From Hyphomicrobiales bacterium (GTDB lineage: Bacteria > Pseudomonadota > Alphaproteobacteria > Rhizobiales > Aestuariivirgaceae), in the NCBI GenBank assembly GCA_016710435.1, contig JADJVV010000001.1, positions 1,758,501-1,822,500 on the forward strand: a stretch of DNA of 64,000 nucleotides, written 5' to 3'. The notes under the pieces were generated by a model. That model was not told the origin of the DNA. It ran no database searches and saw only the letters and a program-made list of their open reading frames with translations. Shown here piece after piece: positions 44,005-52,243 of this stretch (position 1 is the stretch's first letter; each line of letters begins with the position of its first letter). A program made the translations under genes and the position numbers.

Positions 44005-44056
44005 GTTGACAGATGCGTTGCGGTGCACCATATGTAGCCTGTCAACTTGAGTTGAC
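44005..44056. promoter_or_regulatory. Inverted repeat array upstream of the MarR gene, with TTGCGGTGCA
   Basis: GTTGACAG (44005-44012) and CTGTCAAC (44039-44046) form a perfect inverted repeat. A third half-site, GTTGAC, is at 44051-44056. The TTGCGGTGCA motif is inside, at 44018-44027. In the 323-base gap 43895-44217 I see no convincing gene; a short plus-strand frame at 44013-44195 is rejected. Confidence 0.5.
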
Positions 44057-44217
44057 TTGCTGTTCCTTCAACGCGGATCTTTTTTGCGGCCGTCCCCAGA
44101 AACGGCGGCGATGGTGGGTCTGTTTTGGGAACATGTCAGTGGCCCGGTCGCAAGGGGCGCTCTGCGGACGGGCCCGGACCGGTGATGTTCCCTAGACATC
44201 ATCGGTCCACCTGGCGG

Positions 44218-46197
44218 CTATTCCTCGCCCGTATTGCCCAGCAGCTTCGCCACTTCCGGCCGCACATCCATCAGGATGGCATCGGCCATGGCCGCATGGC
44301 CTTCCGCGGACGGATGCATGGCCCCCGTCGTTTCCACGAACACCGATTCCGAAGCCCCGGCATCGACGAAGCCGTCGCGGGTGATGACCTTCTGGTTGAT
44401 GGCGAGATAGGCGTCGTTGAAGCTCCGCACCCAGCGCTGGCGGAGCGCATAGGGATAGTTTTCCGTCGCCGGATTGTAGGGCCGCCAGTCGCGCTGCTTG
44501 CCCGACCAGCTTTGCGTGCAGGTGGCGGTCGGCCGTTCCGCCTTGCCGATGCAGGGCATCATCAATTGTTCCGCCGGATCATTCCCCGCCCCGGCGTTGC
44601 GGGCGCAGAAGCCGTGGCCCCGGAACGGACGGTCCTCATAGGCACGGCCGGCAAAGCGCCAGCCGTAATCCTCGGCGAGTTCGCCCATGCGCCGGTGCAG
44701 GCCAGTGAGCTGGTCATGCGCCGCCGCCAGACGGCCGGGCGTCACCACCAGCCACGACGACCACACATCGAGCGACTGGTTGGCGGCATAGAGATCCTCA
44801 TCCGCTCCTTCCTCGCCGGCCGGGCAAACCTGGCCCTTTTCGTCTTCCAGGATATCCGGATAGGCACTCAGCACCACCCGAGACGGATCAAACCCCGACT
44901 GCGGATCGCGCACCGGCACGGCAAGCTCGATCGCCTTGGCGAGATGGGCATAGTCGCGCGGCAGGTCGTTCTTCATGTTGGCCGCGAACTGCTTGGGCGA
45001 GACCGTGGCGCCGAAATACTTGGCGAGCTTCGAGGTCACGTTGTCGCGCAGTGTGGCCCAGGTGACGAGGCTGGAGAAGCCGATGTCGTTGCCGCCGATC
45101 GAGAGGAACAGCAGGTCCACGTCGCGGCGGAACTGGTTGCCCGGGCAGACCCAGTAGCCATCCTTCTGCTTGGGCTTCACCACGCACAATTCGCGCAGCA
45201 GCCAGCGCAACTGCGTATCCTTGGTGCCGCCCGTGACCGCCATCACCTGGCCGTTGCGGCTCTCGTATTCCACATGCTCCTGCGGCCCGATGATGCCCTC
45301 ATCCACCGATGCGCCCGAACAGGAATACCCCAGGAAGGTGACGGCGCTGTGCGGATTCTCGACCGCGATCTGCAGGGCCGCGCGCAACTGGTGGCCATAG
45401 AGCGAGCGGTGGCAGGTCTCGTCCATCCACTGCGCGCTGCCGCTGCCATCATTGCGGGCGCGGCGCGGATAGAGGTTGCGGAAACGCCCCTCGGCCGAGA
45501 AGGCGACGGGCACATCCGGATTGCCTTCGCCCGAGGCAAAGCTGTCGCCCAGCCCCGCGATCAGCAGGTCCTTCACCGCGATGTCGGTGGAAATGCCGGC
45601 TTCGCCTTCCGCCGCGACCGAGATGGTCGCACCCGCGGGCCAGGGAATGTCGAGGCTCACCGGTTCATCGCAGGGCGCCACCACGGGCGCCGCCGCGCCG
45701 GCGCGCCATTCGCAATTGTATTCGGCGAACAGCGTATCCTTGCTGCGCGGCTTGAGCCACAGCTTCACCCGGTGGCTGACGGGCACCACATAGTTCCCGA
45801 CGCCGCCGCAGGCATCATGCAGGCGCGTGGACGGACTCCAGCACAGCCGCCCCACCATGCCCGCCGCCCAGCCCTTCCAGTCATAGGTCCGCCGCAGGAT
45901 GCGCGTGAACGGAATGTAGCGGTCGTTCAGCACATGCTCGCTGCCGAGGACGGAGGAGTTGGCCACGAGGCGCTCCGTCTCCGGCGGGCTGAGGTGCTGG
46001 CCGTCCACATGGATGAGATACTGCCGCCAGGCGCGCTCATGCGCCTGGAAATCGCGCGGCTCGGCGAACAGGCGGAAGCGGTTCTCCACCTGCCAGTTGA
46101 TCTGCACGTTGGAGGAGGTGAGCGTCTGCGCCCCGGCAGCGGGGCTGAGCGCCAGGAGAGAAAGCAAAAGAAAAACAACCGTCCGCACGTCAACCAC
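44218..46197 (-). CDS. Large secreted SGNH/GDSL-type hydrolase
   Basis: A 659-aa exported protein; the start is GTG 46197 or GTG 46188, giving a signal peptide ending SPAAGA. The catalytic SGNH blocks are clear: I, GLGDSFASGEGNP (nucleophile Ser, about residue 219); III, LSIGGNDIGFSS (Asn); V, a C-terminal MHPSAEGH with the catalytic His, preceded by a likely Asp. A beta-rich region of about 200 residues (WQVENRFRLFAEPRDF, VKLWLKPRSK) precedes the hydrolase. The many paired cysteines suit an oxidising compartment. Substrates of such enzymes include lipids, acylated glycans and esters; the one here is unknown. Confidence 0.86.
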   Translation of the reverse strand: MVDVRTVVFLLLSLLALSPAAGAQTLTSSNVQINWQVENRFRLFAEPRDFQAHERAWRQYLIHVDGQHLSPPETERLVANSSVLGSEHVLNDRYIPFTRILRRTYDWKGWAAGMVGRLCWSPSTRLHDACGGVGNYVVPVSHRVKLWLKPRSKDTLFAEYNCEWRAGAAAPVVAPCDEPVSLDIPWPAGATISVAAEGEAGISTDIAVKDLLIAGLGDSFASGEGNPDVPVAFSAEGRFRNLYPRRARNDGSGSAQWMDETCHRSLYGHQLRAALQIAVENPHSAVTFLGYSCSGASVDEGIIGPQEHVEYESRNGQVMAVTGGTKDTQLRWLLRELCVVKPKQKDGYWVCPGNQFRRDVDLLFLSIGGNDIGFSSLVTWATLRDNVTSKLAKYFGATVSPKQFAANMKNDLPRDYAHLAKAIELAVPVRDPQSGFDPSRVVLSAYPDILEDEKGQVCPAGEEGADEDLYAANQSLDVWSSWLVVTPGRLAAAHDQLTGLHRRMGELAEDYGWRFAGRAYEDRPFRGHGFCARNAGAGNDPAEQLMMPCIGKAERPTATCTQSWSGKQRDWRPYNPATENYPYALRQRWVRSFNDAYLAINQKVITRDGFVDAGASESVFVETTGAMHPSAEGHAAMADAILMDVRPEVAKLLGNTGEE

Positions 46198-46598
46198 CGT
46201 CCCGTTTCAAGGCTTGCAGGAGCGCCCTGCAATAGCAAATGCCGCAAGGCAAGAATGGGGCGGGAAAAATATTGAAAGTCCTGTGTTAGGAATAAAAACT
46301 TGACAGCGGGGAGGGGAAGGTGCTAGGGCTGGGGGATGGTTGTGTTTCTCATCGCCCTGCTTGCCGCCTTTGCGGATCAATACGCATCCCGATGCTTGAC
46401 TAGCGCAATGAGCTGCGAAAGTTCCCAAAGCCAAGCCAGCTGCGCCTCGCGGTACGTCTGGTGGAGTGCACGAGGCGGTCAATTCGGAGACTCGTGAGCG
46501 CCTAATTCAGATGCCGTGCGACGCTCAATCCGAGTCTTGCAACAGTTGAAACCGAAGGGAATTGAGTTCAAGATTCGAGTCAAAGAAGGGCAACATCA
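46198..46598. other. Gene-free accessory-region edge
   Basis: I see no supported gene here. The base composition and codon use become more AT-rich from about 46300 onward, unlike both flanks. A minus-strand frame at 46207-46482 lacks any recognisable domain and was left out. The stretch leads into the small accessory unit at 46599-47643. Confidence 0.4.
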
Positions 46599-46805
46599 AT
46601 GGTGGCTATCGAAAACGCAGAACGAGATTATTCTGTCTGGCGTGCAGCAGTGGATGCCCAGCTGTTGAAAAAGTATCTTATCGATATCAATATGGCCGGA
46701 ATCGACGAAGATCGCTTGCTTTCATGTTTCAAGAATGGGGAAACGGCACGGGAATTCGTTGATTGGTTTGGCGAGAAGTTTGGCCTATTGGAAGACTTCC
46801 CATGA
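46599..46805 (+). CDS. Small accessory protein coupled to the DUF3883 gene
   Basis: A 68-aa acidic protein with a GAAGGG ribosome-binding site eight bases before ATG 46599. The sequence has helices like YSVWRAAVDAQLLKKYLIDIN and a C-terminal FKNGETAREFVDWFGEKFGL. This W...FV-WFGEKF pattern recalls small proteins I associate with alphaproteobacterial plasmids and phages, though I cannot name a family. The stop TGA overlaps the ATG of the DUF3883 gene (ATGA at 46802), so the pair is translated together. Codon use is more AT-rich than in flanking genes, which suggests horizontal origin. Confidence 0.72.
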   Translation: MVAIENAERDYSVWRAAVDAQLLKKYLIDINMAGIDEDRLLSCFKNGETAREFVDWFGEKFGLLEDFP

Positions 46806-47643
46806 ATGATGCCACATTCAATTCAATCACTGGCGCTTGGCATATGGAAGAGGTCTTGCTGGTAATTGATGACTACTTCCACATGCTGAATCTTGAGTTG
46901 GCGGGCAAGCCTATAACAAATCCGAGCGTCGCCGGTTGCTCCTGAAGGTGGTCCGACGCACTGATGGTTCCATTGAAATGAAGCGTCAGAATCTAAGTGC
47001 GGTTCTGGACTTGCTGGGGCTGCCCTACATCGAAGGCTACAAGCCACTTTCCAATTTCCAACAAGCACTCGTTGACGGCGTCGAGAACTACCTCGCGATA
47101 CACGGACTGCCAGACATGAAAAACATTCTGCAGATCGGTATGGCAGAACAGCGTCCATTGCTGGTTGGAGCGCCGCCGCAGAGATTGAGCAAGCTGCCGC
47201 GGCTTATTGCTGACATGGGCAGTCTCCTGAGAAAGTTTGACCCCGCTACGCGAGATGCGCGCAACAGAGAACTTGGTCTGAAGGGCGAGGAATTGGTTTT
47301 GGAGAGCGAAATTTCCAGACTCTGGAACGCGGGATACAAAAACTTTGCCAAGAAGGTAAGGCACGTCGCTAAAGAAGACGGTGATGGCTTAGGGTATGAT
47401 ATCCATTCATATGATGAAGGCGGCTCGGATCGCCTCATTGAAGTCAAGACAACTGTTGGATCAATAGCAACACCCTTCTTTGTAACAGCCAACGAACGTG
47501 CGGTTTCTATTGAACGTCAGAAACATTATCGCCTGTTGCGACTTTATGACTTTGCGAAGCAACCCAAAGCTTTCGAGCTTGCTCCTCCTCTTGAAGAATG
47601 GGTTAATTTGTCGCCCGCTGTTTATCAGGCGTCTTTTCGATAG
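46802..47643 (+). pseudogene. DUF3883 protein gene with a one-base deletion (PD-(D/E)xK-like)
   Basis: Starts ATG 46802 (MNDATFNSITG). The first frame ends in a stop at 46943-46945 after HMLNLELAGKP. Adding one base near 46911 restores the expected family text: KP, then YNKSERRRLLLKVV, RTDGSIEMKRQNLSAVLDLLGLPYIEGYKP in blocks. The second frame continues to 47643 with a C-terminal DUF3883 domain. The nuclease-like core is GDGLGYDIHSYDEGG, then RLIEVKTTVGS (D...ExK pattern). So either a true frameshift or a sequencing error splits one gene of about 280 codons. DUF3883 is often found in restriction and defence genes. Codon use marks it as an accessory insert. Confidence 0.75.
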
Positions 47644-47716
47644 CCGAAACTCCCGTTGGGGCAGGAGCACCCCGCCCCACTTGCCTTTTCCCCCTCCTTC
47701 CCCCATATGCGGCGGC

Positions 47717-47811
47717 GGAAGGTTGGTGGCAGGCGTCGTGCTCGCCAACCGGGTCAGGACCGGAAGGTAGCAGCCCCAACGAGATTTTGACGGGTTGCCG
47801 TCCAGCCTTCC
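47717..47811 (+). ncRNA. ffs: Signal recognition particle RNA (4.5S type)
   Basis: About 95 bases. The universal SRP helix-8 block is present: GGTCAGGACCGGAAGG at 47752-47767, followed by TAGCAGCC. The ends GGAAGGTTGG and CCAGCCTTCC pair (one G-T), giving the closing stem. It lies just upstream of dnaX, a common alphaproteobacterial order. The exact ends are set by the stem and could shift by a few bases. Confidence 0.93.
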
Positions 47812-48140
47812 ACTGTCCCCCAGCCTTGAGTTTGTCCGCCCCGGCCTTCGCCTGGGCGCTCAGGCGTTCAGCGGCACATCATGCCACTGGCTGTGCGGGA
47901 CCCGCCTCACCCCAACGAGCTTTTGACGGGTTGCCGTCCTCCCCACTTTCCCCCATTTGAGTTTGCCCCGGCCTTCGGGGGCGCTCAGGCGTTCAAGCTC
48001 CCATCGCCCGGCATGATGTGCCGGACCGGTCCGCCGCTTGTCTCACCCCAACCAGCCCAATTTGACCGGGTCGCCATCCATCCCGCACTATTTCTCCCCG
48101 GCCTGCAACAGCGGCGCTTCTGCGCTTTCATCCGGCGGCG
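47774..48140 (+). repeat. Degenerate 136-bp tandem repeat starting in the SRP RNA 3' end
   Basis: A block beginning CCCCAACGAG and continuing TTTTGACGGGTTGCCGTCC occurs at 47774-47803 (inside ffs), with one mismatch at 47910-47939, and more diverged (TTTGACCGGGTCGCCATCC) at 48046-48079. Both offsets are 136 bases. The intervening parts are also related (GCCCCGGCCTTCG, then GCGCTCAGGCGTTCA). The downstream copies lack the GGTCAGG/GGAAGG helix-8 block, so they are not SRP RNAs. Together with ffs they fill the 519-base gap 47644-48162. Confidence 0.8.
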
Positions 48141-48162
48141 AAAATCCCTAAATCCTCTCCCG

Positions 48163-49872
48163 ATGGCTTCTCCTTCTCCCATGCCCGCCTACCGTGTGCT
48201 GGCGCGCAAGTACCGCCCCACGGATTTCTCCGCCCTCATCGGGCAGGAGGCGCTGGTGCGCACCCTCACCAATGCCTTCGCCACCGGCCGCGTGGCCCAG
48301 GCCTACATGCTCACCGGCGTGCGCGGCGTCGGCAAGACGACGACGGCCCGGCTGATCGCCCGGGCGCTGAACTATCCGCCCGGCCCCGCAATCGACATGC
48401 CCGAGATGACGCCCCAGTGCGAGGCGATCCTCGAATCCCGCCACATGGACGTGATCGAGATGGACGCCGCCTCCAACACCGGCGTCGACAACATGCGCGA
48501 GATCATCGACTCGGTGCGCTATGCGCCGGTGCAGGCGCGCATGAAGGTCTACATCATCGACGAAGTGCACATGCTCTCGAAGAGCGCCTTCAACGCGCTC
48601 CTGAAGACGCTGGAAGAACCGCCGCCGCACGTGAAGTTCATCTTCGCGACAACGGAAATCCGCAAGGTTCCCGTCACCATCCTCTCGCGCTGCCAGCGCT
48701 TCGACCTGAAGCGCCTCGATGCCACGCTGCTGATGCAGCACTACGGCCGCATCGCCAAACTCGAAAACGCCGAGGTGGAGGAGGAGGCGCTGCGCATGAT
48801 CGCGCGCGCCGCCGAAGGCTCGGTGCGCGACGGCCTCTCGCTGCTCGACCAGGCCATCGCCTATGGCGACGGCACGGTGAAGGCCGATGATGTGGGCAAC
48901 ATGCTGGGCCTCATCGACCGCAGCCGCGTGATCGAACTCTTCGATGCGGTGATGGGGGGCGACCCGGCCCGCGCCCTCGCCGAACTGGCGCAACAATTCG
49001 AAGGCGGCGGCGATCCCGAAACCATCCTCACCGACATGGCGGACTTCGTGCACTGGGTCACGCGCCTGCGCCTCGTCAAGGACAGCGCCCTGATGGACGG
49101 CGCGCGCACCGAGGCCGAGAAGACGCGCGGCCTCGCCTTTGCCGAGAAACTCGCCGTGCCCATGCTCTCGCGCGCCTGGCAGATGCTTTTGAAGGGCATT
49201 CAGGAAACGGCAACCGCCGCCAACCCCATGCAATCCGCCGAGATGGTGCTGATCCGCCTCGCCCATGCCGTCGAAGTGCCGCCCGCCGATGAACTGGCGC
49301 GCATCGCGAAATCGGGCGCCGCGCCGGCCTCCAACGTGAAGTCTCTGCCGCTGCGCGGCGAGGGCAACGGGGCCTCCGCCTCCGCCGCCGGAAATGGCGC
49401 AGGCCTTGCGGCTGCATTGTCGCCCGCACCGCAATCCCCGCCGCCCGCATCGCCGCGCGAGCCCGTGGCCTTCGCCGACTTCGCAGGCCTTGTGAAATAC
49501 GTGAGCGACCGGCGCGACGTGAAGCTGAAGACCGAACTGGAACGTCACGTCCGCCCCATCTCGGTGAGCGAGGGCCGCATCGAATTCGCGCTGGAACGCG
49601 ATGCGCCCGCCGGCCTCGCCAATGAACTGATGCGCAAGCTCGAAGCCTGGACCGGCCGCCGCACCCTCGTCACCGTGGCGCGCGAGGGCGGCGCCGAGCC
49701 GATCCTGAAACAGCGCAAGTCGGCCGAGGCCGTGGCGCTCCAGGAAGCGCGCGAACTGCCCGCCGTGCAGGCGATCCTCAAGACCTTCCCCGGCGCCGAG
49801 ATCACGAGCGTCAGGGAACCGCAACCTCTCCCCACCTTCACACCGGAAGAACCAGATGAAGAATCTCGCTGA
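48163..49872 (+). CDS. dnaX: DNA polymerase III subunit gamma/tau
   Basis: The clamp-loader ATPase of the replisome, 569 aa from ATG 48163 (ATG 48181 also possible). The earlier part of the open frame is the ffs 136-bp repeat and is not coding. Domain I has GVRGVGKTTTARL (Walker A, about residue 51), YIIDEVHMLS (Walker B) and ILSRCQRFDLKR (SRC arginine-finger motif). Of the four zinc cysteines in E. coli only one appears conserved, as in many alphaproteobacteria. A low-complexity Ala/Pro stretch (about 395-435) precedes the tau-type C-terminal domain. The 3' end overlaps ybaB by 17 bases. Confidence 0.96.
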   Translation: MASPSPMPAYRVLARKYRPTDFSALIGQEALVRTLTNAFATGRVAQAYMLTGVRGVGKTTTARLIARALNYPPGPAIDMPEMTPQCEAILESRHMDVIEMDAASNTGVDNMREIIDSVRYAPVQARMKVYIIDEVHMLSKSAFNALLKTLEEPPPHVKFIFATTEIRKVPVTILSRCQRFDLKRLDATLLMQHYGRIAKLENAEVEEEALRMIARAAEGSVRDGLSLLDQAIAYGDGTVKADDVGNMLGLIDRSRVIELFDAVMGGDPARALAELAQQFEGGGDPETILTDMADFVHWVTRLRLVKDSALMDGARTEAEKTRGLAFAEKLAVPMLSRAWQMLLKGIQETATAANPMQSAEMVLIRLAHAVEVPPADELARIAKSGAAPASNVKSLPLRGEGNGASASAAGNGAGLAAALSPAPQSPPPASPREPVAFADFAGLVKYVSDRRDVKLKTELERHVRPISVSEGRIEFALERDAPAGLANELMRKLEAWTGRRTLVTVAREGGAEPILKQRKSAEAVALQEARELPAVQAILKTFPGAEITSVREPQPLPTFTPEEPDEESR

Positions 49873-50179
49873 CATCATGAAACAGGTCCAGTCCATGCAG
49901 TCGAAGATGACCGACATGCAGGCGAAGCTGGAGGCAACCACCGTCACCGGCCAGTCCGGCGGCGGCCTGGTCAAGGTCACGCTCAACGGCAAGGGCGTGC
50001 TCACCGGCCTCGACATCGATGCCTCGCTGATGAAGGCCGACGAGAAGGACATCCTCGAAGACCTGATCGTCGCCGCCCACGCCGATGCCAAGTCCAAGGC
50101 CGAAGCTGCGGCGGCGGAAGAAATGAAATCCGTGACCGGCGGCCTGCCGCTTCCGCCCGGACTGAAGCTGCCGTTCTGA
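49856..50179 (+). CDS. ybaB: YbaB/EbfC family nucleoid-associated protein
   Basis: A 107-aa dimeric DNA-binding protein that associates with the nucleoid. Seen: MKNLADIMKQVQSMQSKMTDMQ (helix) in two blocks, TVTGQSGGGLVKVTLNGKG and the beta hairpin with LDIDASLMKADEKDILEDL. The coding region begins inside the last 17 bases of dnaX in another frame, and recR follows 7 bases later, giving the conserved order dnaX-ybaB-recR. Confidence 0.97.
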   Translation: MKNLADIMKQVQSMQSKMTDMQAKLEATTVTGQSGGGLVKVTLNGKGVLTGLDIDASLMKADEKDILEDLIVAAHADAKSKAEAAAAEEMKSVTGGLPLPPGLKLPF

Positions 50180-50186
50180 GCCACGC

Positions 50187-50789
50187 ATGAAGCGCCAGGC
50201 CGGGCCTGAACTTGAAAAGCTGATCCAGCTCCTCGCCCGCCTGCCGGGCCTGGGGCCGCGCTCGGCCCGCCGCGCCGTGCTGCACCTGATCAAGAACCGC
50301 GAGAAGCTGTTCGATCCCCTCACGCTGGCGCTGGAGGATGCCCGCCACAAGGTGTCGCAATGTTCGGTCTGCGGTAATGTCGATACCGTCGATCCCTGTT
50401 CCATCTGCCGCGACCCGCGCCGCGACAAGAGCCTCATCTGCGTGATCGAGGATGTGGGCGACCTCTGGGCGCTGGAGCGCGCCGGCGCCTGGACGGGGCT
50501 TTACCATGTCCTCGGCGGTACGCTCTCGGCGCTGGGCGGCGTGCGCCCCGAAGACCTCTCGATTGGCGGCCTCCTTGATCGCGTGGGCGATGGCAGCGTG
50601 AAGGAAGTCGTGCTCGCCACCAACGCCACCGTCGAAGGCCAGACCACGGCCCACTACATCACCGAACGCCTGAAGGAAAAGGGCATCGCCACCTCGCGCC
50701 TCGCCCATGGCGTGCCGGTGGGTGGCGAACTGGATTACCTCGACGAAGGCACCCTCACCCAGGCGCTGCGGGCCCGCCGCCCGCTTTGA
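50187..50789 (+). CDS. recR: Recombination mediator RecR
   Basis: A 200-aa member of the RecFOR pathway, loading RecA at gaps. It has the N-terminal helix-hairpin-helix (LARLPGLGPRSARRAVLHL), a four-cysteine zinc finger (CSVCGNVDTVDPCSIC, about residues 57-72), a Toprim domain starting ICVIEDVGDLWALERAG, and the C-terminal TRLAHGVPVGGELDYLDEGTL region in blocks. It is the final gene of the dnaX-ybaB-recR unit. Confidence 0.98.
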   Translation: MKRQAGPELEKLIQLLARLPGLGPRSARRAVLHLIKNREKLFDPLTLALEDARHKVSQCSVCGNVDTVDPCSICRDPRRDKSLICVIEDVGDLWALERAGAWTGLYHVLGGTLSALGGVRPEDLSIGGLLDRVGDGSVKEVVLATNATVEGQTTAHYITERLKEKGIATSRLAHGVPVGGELDYLDEGTLTQALRARRPL

Positions 50790-50798
50790 GACAGCCCG

Positions 50799-50814
50799 TT
50801 AACACTTCATAAAC
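50799..50814 (+). promoter_or_regulatory. CtrA-like site upstream of the TadG-like gene
   Basis: TTAA-CACTTCA-TAAAC differs at one position from TTAA-N7-TTAAC. It lies 9 bases after the recR stop and about 105 before the start of the pilus-related gene at 50920. CtrA controls pilus genes in Caulobacter. Confidence 0.4.
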
Positions 50815-50919
50815 CCTGTCGCTGGCGCACATGCCCGGTGTGCGCGGACCGGACTGGCGATTGCTCCTTGATCCTCAAACAGCCGGCCCTTGTGCCGGAA
50901 TGGGACAGGAGCAGGCCAC

Positions 50920-52173
50920 ATGTTTAACTTCCGCAAGACCCTTCGCCGGTTGTGGAACAACGAGCGCGGCGACACGGCCATCCTCTTTGCCCTCAGTGCC
51001 ATTCCGGTGCTGCTCGCCGCCGGTGCGGGCATCGACTACGCCAACTACAACAGCGCCGCGACGCACATGCAGTCGGCGCTGGATGCCGCCGCCCTCGCGG
51101 GCGCTGCCGCCTCGGGCAAGACCGACACCGAGCGCGCCACCATCGCCGAAGCCTCCTTCGATGCCAACATGGCGCGCGGTGCCGCGGGCGGCTACGGCAC
51201 CACCACCGACTTCCGCGTCGAGTCCGGCACCTTCAAGGCCGATGCAACACTGGCCGTGCCCATGTCCTTCATGCGCGTCGCTGGCATTTCCGAAATCAAT
51301 GCCAAGGCCTCGGCCGAGGTCGGCCTTGCCAGCATGAAGCAGGCCGAGATTGCCATGGTGCTGGATTATTCCGGCTCCATGGGCGACATCTCCGGCACCA
51401 AGGTCAAGTACATCGCCATGCGCGATGCCGCGACGAAGCTGGTGACCGATCTCACCGCCGCAAGCCCCGGCAAGGTGAAGTTCGGCCTCGTTCCGTTCTC
51501 GCATCATGTCTACGTGACGCTGCCCAAGGCCTATGTGAAGGGTGCCACCGGCACGGGCAACTGGACGGGCTGCACGCAGGACCGCAAGTATCCCTACAAC
51601 CTCACCAATGCCACGCCGACGAGCGACGTGGACACCAAGTGGAACCAGCCGGTCGCCCCTGACCATGCCTCCGACGGCTGCAGCGGCTATGCCGCCAACA
51701 AGCTCATCGTGAAACCGCTGACGACCGACAGCACCGCAGTGAAGACGCAACTCGCCGCCATGAAGCCCTACGCCTGGACGCACATCGCGCTGGGCGTCGA
51801 GTTCGGCTACCATCTGCTTTCCGACAACATGCCCTTTAACGAGGGCGTGTCGTTCAGCGACCCCGACACGCAGAAGTTCATGATCGTGCTGACCGACGGC
51901 ATGCAGACGGAACCAGCCTTCGGTCCGGGAACGTCTCGCAACGTCTCGCAGGGCGAGAAGAATCTCGCCAAGCTGTGCAGCAACGCCAAGGCCGATGGCA
52001 TCCGCATCATCACGTTGGCCTTCGACCTCGACGACACCACGACGCGCGCCCGCCTCAAGGCCTGCGCCAGCGATGCCAAGAGCTTCTTCATCGCCAACGA
52101 TGACACCGACCTCTCCGCCGCTTTCGAGGAAATCAAGACGGCAGTGGCAAGCGAGATCTACCTGAAGAAGTGA
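50920..52173 (+). CDS. TadG-like Flp-pilus-related protein with von Willebrand A domain
   Basis: A 417-aa protein beginning with a basic segment and a TadE/TadG-type transmembrane helix (GDTAILFALSAIPVLLAAGAG, in pieces; residues 17-40), with ANYNSAATHMQSALDAAAL as the usual following helix. A vWA domain follows, with an intact MIDAS (VLDYSGSMGDIS, near residue 150) and ALGVEFGYHLLS, FMIVLTDGMQT. ATG 50920 has AGGAG about eight bases upstream. In the Tad system TadG is a minor pilin-like envelope protein, but no tad genes lie nearby, so it may act alone or with distant partners. Confidence 0.88.
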   Translation: MFNFRKTLRRLWNNERGDTAILFALSAIPVLLAAGAGIDYANYNSAATHMQSALDAAALAGAAASGKTDTERATIAEASFDANMARGAAGGYGTTTDFRVESGTFKADATLAVPMSFMRVAGISEINAKASAEVGLASMKQAEIAMVLDYSGSMGDISGTKVKYIAMRDAATKLVTDLTAASPGKVKFGLVPFSHHVYVTLPKAYVKGATGTGNWTGCTQDRKYPYNLTNATPTSDVDTKWNQPVAPDHASDGCSGYAANKLIVKPLTTDSTAVKTQLAAMKPYAWTHIALGVEFGYHLLSDNMPFNEGVSFSDPDTQKFMIVLTDGMQTEPAFGPGTSRNVSQGEKNLAKLCSNAKADGIRIITLAFDLDDTTTRARLKACASDAKSFFIANDDTDLSAAFEEIKTAVASEIYLKK

Positions 52174-52243
52174 CGCTGGCGATTGTGAAGGGTGGGACTT
52201 GGTCTCAACTTCATCGTCGCCAAGCGGGGCCGTGAACGGCCTC

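Noticed and set aside
44013..44195. A 60-codon plus-strand frame in the MarR-SGNH gap
   Set aside because: Its start codon lies inside the inverted-repeat array, there is no ribosome-binding site, and the composition (many Cys, Arg and Trp) is not gene-like.
44125..46275. A 716-codon plus-strand frame
   Set aside because: Antisense to the SGNH hydrolase, whose minus-strand frame has the catalytic GDS, GGND and HPSAEGH motifs.
47881..48162. A 94-codon N-terminal extension of dnaX
   Set aside because: It lies in the ffs-derived repeat; DnaX proteins begin close to YRVLARKYRP.
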